Positions 62,208 through 64,000 of a stretch of DNA of 64,000 bases are shown here, in pieces; position 1 is the stretch's first letter, and the number at the start of each line of letters is the position of its first letter. The notes under the pieces are model-generated. The model was given only the letters and a program-made list of their open reading frames with translations, was not told where the DNA came from and did no database searches. The stretch is from assembly GCF_040954835.1 (NCBI RefSeq), contig NC_090718.1:11981532-12045531 (forward strand). Direction: 5' to 3'. The position numbers and the translations under genes are program-made. The DNA comes from Lepisosteus oculatus. Taxonomy: Eukaryota; Chordata; Actinopteri; Semionotiformes; Lepisosteidae.

Positions 62208-62592
62208 TTATGCTAATGCTGCTGTGCTCGGCGCCCTCAGTCTCTAATAGAGCAACATCACCCTGATCAATGAGGGGATGCCAGTTATTGATGTCCATTT
62301 GCTCGCCACTCCTGCTCACCCTTCAGCCTGGACTTTCAATGAGGAGGAGCTATCCTTTGGGTGAGATGTTAAATTGAGGTCCTGATTATTTGGGCACTAA
62401 GGATGTCTTGGTACTGTTCACAAGAGTTCATAACATTCATGCTTAATTCAATTAATGAAATAATGTCTCACTTCTGTGTCTGATCTTCTGCATAACGGTG
62501 CAGTTGGCACAGAATGGCTGCTACCTATCCTCCAATAGGTAAAGCACTTTGGGAAGTCATTGGACTTCTAACATGACAGCTCACTTTTCCTT
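62208..62592 (+). mobile_element. ancient SINE-like remnant
   Basis: The segment 'atcctttgggtgagatgtta' then 'aattgaggtcctgatt' (62,352-62,388) resembles the 'cctttggatgagacgt...gaggtcctgact' body of the 5S-derived SINE. The end 'aggtaaagcactttgggaag' (about 62,537-62,556) resembles an L2-like tail. The head is not recognisable. Probably an old relative rather than a copy of the younger family. Confidence 0.5.
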
Positions 62593-62776
62593 AAAAACAA
62601 TGAACAAAAAGTCAATGCAGCTCCTGAAGCTCAGACTTGACTGCCGTGAGAGTTCATCTCTTGTGATATAAAAATAATCAAGCACAATCCCTTTAGCTCT
62701 GGGTTAGAGTGGTGCCTCCTTCTAGAGACTGAGCTCAGTGATACTGTGGGACAGCGCTTCTTCCTGGGTTTAACGG

Positions 62777-63032
62777 GCAGTGCGGTGGCTGTGTGGCTAG
62801 GGATCTGCCCTTGTGCCTGGAAGGTTGCCGGTTTATATCCCGCGGCTGGCAGAGGAATCCTACTCCATTGGGCCCCTGAGCAAGGCCCTTAACCCCAGCT
62901 GCTCCAGGGGTGCTGTTTAACTAGGTAACCCTGCGCTCTGACCCCAGGCTTCTCTCCCTGTCTGTGTGTCTCATGGAGAGCAAGTTGGGGTATGCGAAAA
63001 GACAAATTCTTAAGTCTTCCTCGTTATAGATG
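62777..63032 (+). mobile_element. tRNA-derived SINE, plus copy
   Basis: The head GGGCAGTGCGGTGGCTGTGT has an A-box-like TGGCTGTGTGGCT. The B box is worn to GGTTTATATCC (62,830-62,840). The body blocks GGCCCCTGAGCAAGGCCCTT, 'ctctgaccccaggcttctct' and 'gagagcaagttggggtatgc', and the tail 'aaaagacaaattcttaag', match the minus copy at 44,883-45,166. With its degraded B box it is unlikely to be transcribed by pol III. Confidence 0.85.
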
Positions 63033-63940
63033 GATTAGGCCAATCCTGCTCATCCCACAGCCTGTCTATTCCAGCAATCCGGAGGATCGTCAGTGTTGCA
63101 AAACACTGACTGAAAAATAACCTAAACAAGTAGAGACAGATAGTAGACAAAATCAAAAGTCAAAATCAAAATCAATAGATCAAAATCATTATTAATGTTT
63201 TTTTATCAGTGAACTGCACCACATTTTGCATAAAAGAAACTGAAAAGTTAGGATGCCTGAGCAACAGCTATTTAACACTGCAGCTGCGCTATTTAACACA
63301 CACAGTGTAAATTATCCTTTTGTGATGCAGATGTAGATGTACTACAGTTAATAAGTTTGTGCTCTTGGTTTTTCGTTGACCATTTGCACAACTGAAGGGG
63401 CTGTTCATGCCGCAAGTATAATGACAAGTATGACAGAAAATTGTGCACTTGGCACAATGTGAATTGCATCCATGCCTCACATAGGCATTTAGACCTGTGC
63501 AGAAAGTCTAATTGATACATAATTGAGACGAAAACTGCTGTGATCTCGACCCTCATCTTACGATCTCTATATTTAAAAAAAGCTTATTGATATATCAACA
63601 TTATTTTAATAGGCATTACCACATGGCAAACTCTTTCTTCACTGTAGGTAGGGAAGATTAACGAAATAACCTAGGAGGTTCCTTTTTTTACAACACACAT
63701 AAAGCCAACTAAGACTTGTAAGATATGTGGAAAGGAGAATCCAAAGGATACTCTCGGCTTTGACACTCATGCTCAGGTACACCCAACCAGCAGCACGAAA
63801 CACACAGCCAGACTAAACCTATGTAATATAGCCCCTTGGTGTGGTTCCACAGAACTTGGATCTGTGGTTCTGGGGTCCTGTTGCATGAGGAATGTGACCA
63901 TTTCTTGTCTTTATCTGGGTGAAAGATGGTTTCTGTTTTC
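63033..63940. other. no gene seen
   Basis: Intronic or intergenic sequence with a 'caaaatc' direct-repeat patch at 63,148-63,190. Short frames on the minus strand at 63,289-63,556 are unsupported. Confidence 0.5.
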
Positions 63941-64000
63941 CCTAGGCTTCCCTGACGTCACTATTCCAGCCATTACAGATTTCTTTTACAGCGCCAGGCT
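63940..64000 (+). other. two splice-acceptor-like sites at the window edge
   Basis: TTTTCCCTAG/GCTTCC (AG at about 63,944-63,945) and TTTCTTTTACAG/CGCCAGGCT (AG at 63,990-63,991) both have good pyrimidine tracts. Joined in phase 1 to the signal exon, the second would continue A-P-G, which resembles V-P-G at the mature start of human MCAM. Nine bases cannot decide this. A TGACGTCA palindrome (CRE) lies at 63,953-63,960. Confidence 0.25.

Larger units (their letters stand above)
42659..64000 (+). other. putative first intron of the signal-exon gene (continues or ends at window edge)
   Basis: After the donor at 42,659 there is no frame with Ig-like Cys/Trp/DxGxYxC spacing to the end of the window, so the first intron is at least about 21 kb. 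Besides the elements listed separately it holds only short unsupported frames. This includes 53,345-53,869 (174 codons, no domain) and the stretches 42,700-44,040, 45,170-46,020, 46,770-48,700, 49,000-49,600, 49,930-52,290, 53,000-55,680, 56,210-58,700 and 60,430-62,205. That no exon of another gene interrupts it supports the single-intron reading. Confidence 0.45.

Noticed and set aside
1-64000. CRISPR arrays, operons, phage or bacterial mobile systems
   Set aside because: No regularly spaced repeats or bacterial-type genes exist. Spliceosomal signals, SINEs and LINEs show vertebrate nuclear DNA.

Overview
This is vertebrate nuclear DNA, most likely from a ray-finned fish. It is AT-rich, gene-poor and intron-rich, and it carries fish-type retroposons: a 5S rRNA-derived SINE, a tRNA-derived SINE, L2-like LINE 3' ends with TTA-type tails, and the common fish repeat ending in TGGATGG. 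I cannot name the species. There are no bacterial genes, phage genes, CRISPR arrays or operons, and nearly all of the short open frames are chance readings.

Layout. Positions 1-11,000 hold mostly featureless sequence with retroposon remnants. Positions 16,599-17,993 (minus strand) hold the only complete gene I recognise, a single-exon CDS for RNF26, a multi-pass ER-membrane RING E3 ligase. It is flanked on its 3' side (about 11,500-16,598) by repeat-poor, AT-rich sequence that may be its 3' UTR, and on its 5' side by a short CpG-containing promoter-like region near 18,600-18,780. Positions 18,900-42,200 are intergenic, with LINE and SINE relics and one small cluster of transcription-factor-like motifs (31,945-31,993) that could be an enhancer.

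At 42,595-42,658 (plus strand) a Kozak-placed ATG opens a signal-peptide exon that ends in a strong splice donor in phase 1. In human, RNF26 lies head-to-head with MCAM. The same divergent arrangement here makes this exon a reasonable candidate for mcam exon 1, but the exon is too short to prove it. The remaining 21 kb, to 64,000, would be its first intron. It contains LINE and SINE copies, microsatellites, a pair of exactly adjacent mirror-related hairpins (52,291-52,350) and a duplicated ~88-bp segment. Two splice-acceptor-like sites lie in the last 60 bases.

The two genes are not known to share a pathway, and their relation here is positional. I found no clear undescribed gene system. The most unusual structure is the double hairpin. 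The most informative observation is a LINE/SINE pair that share an identical 18-nt 3' tail.
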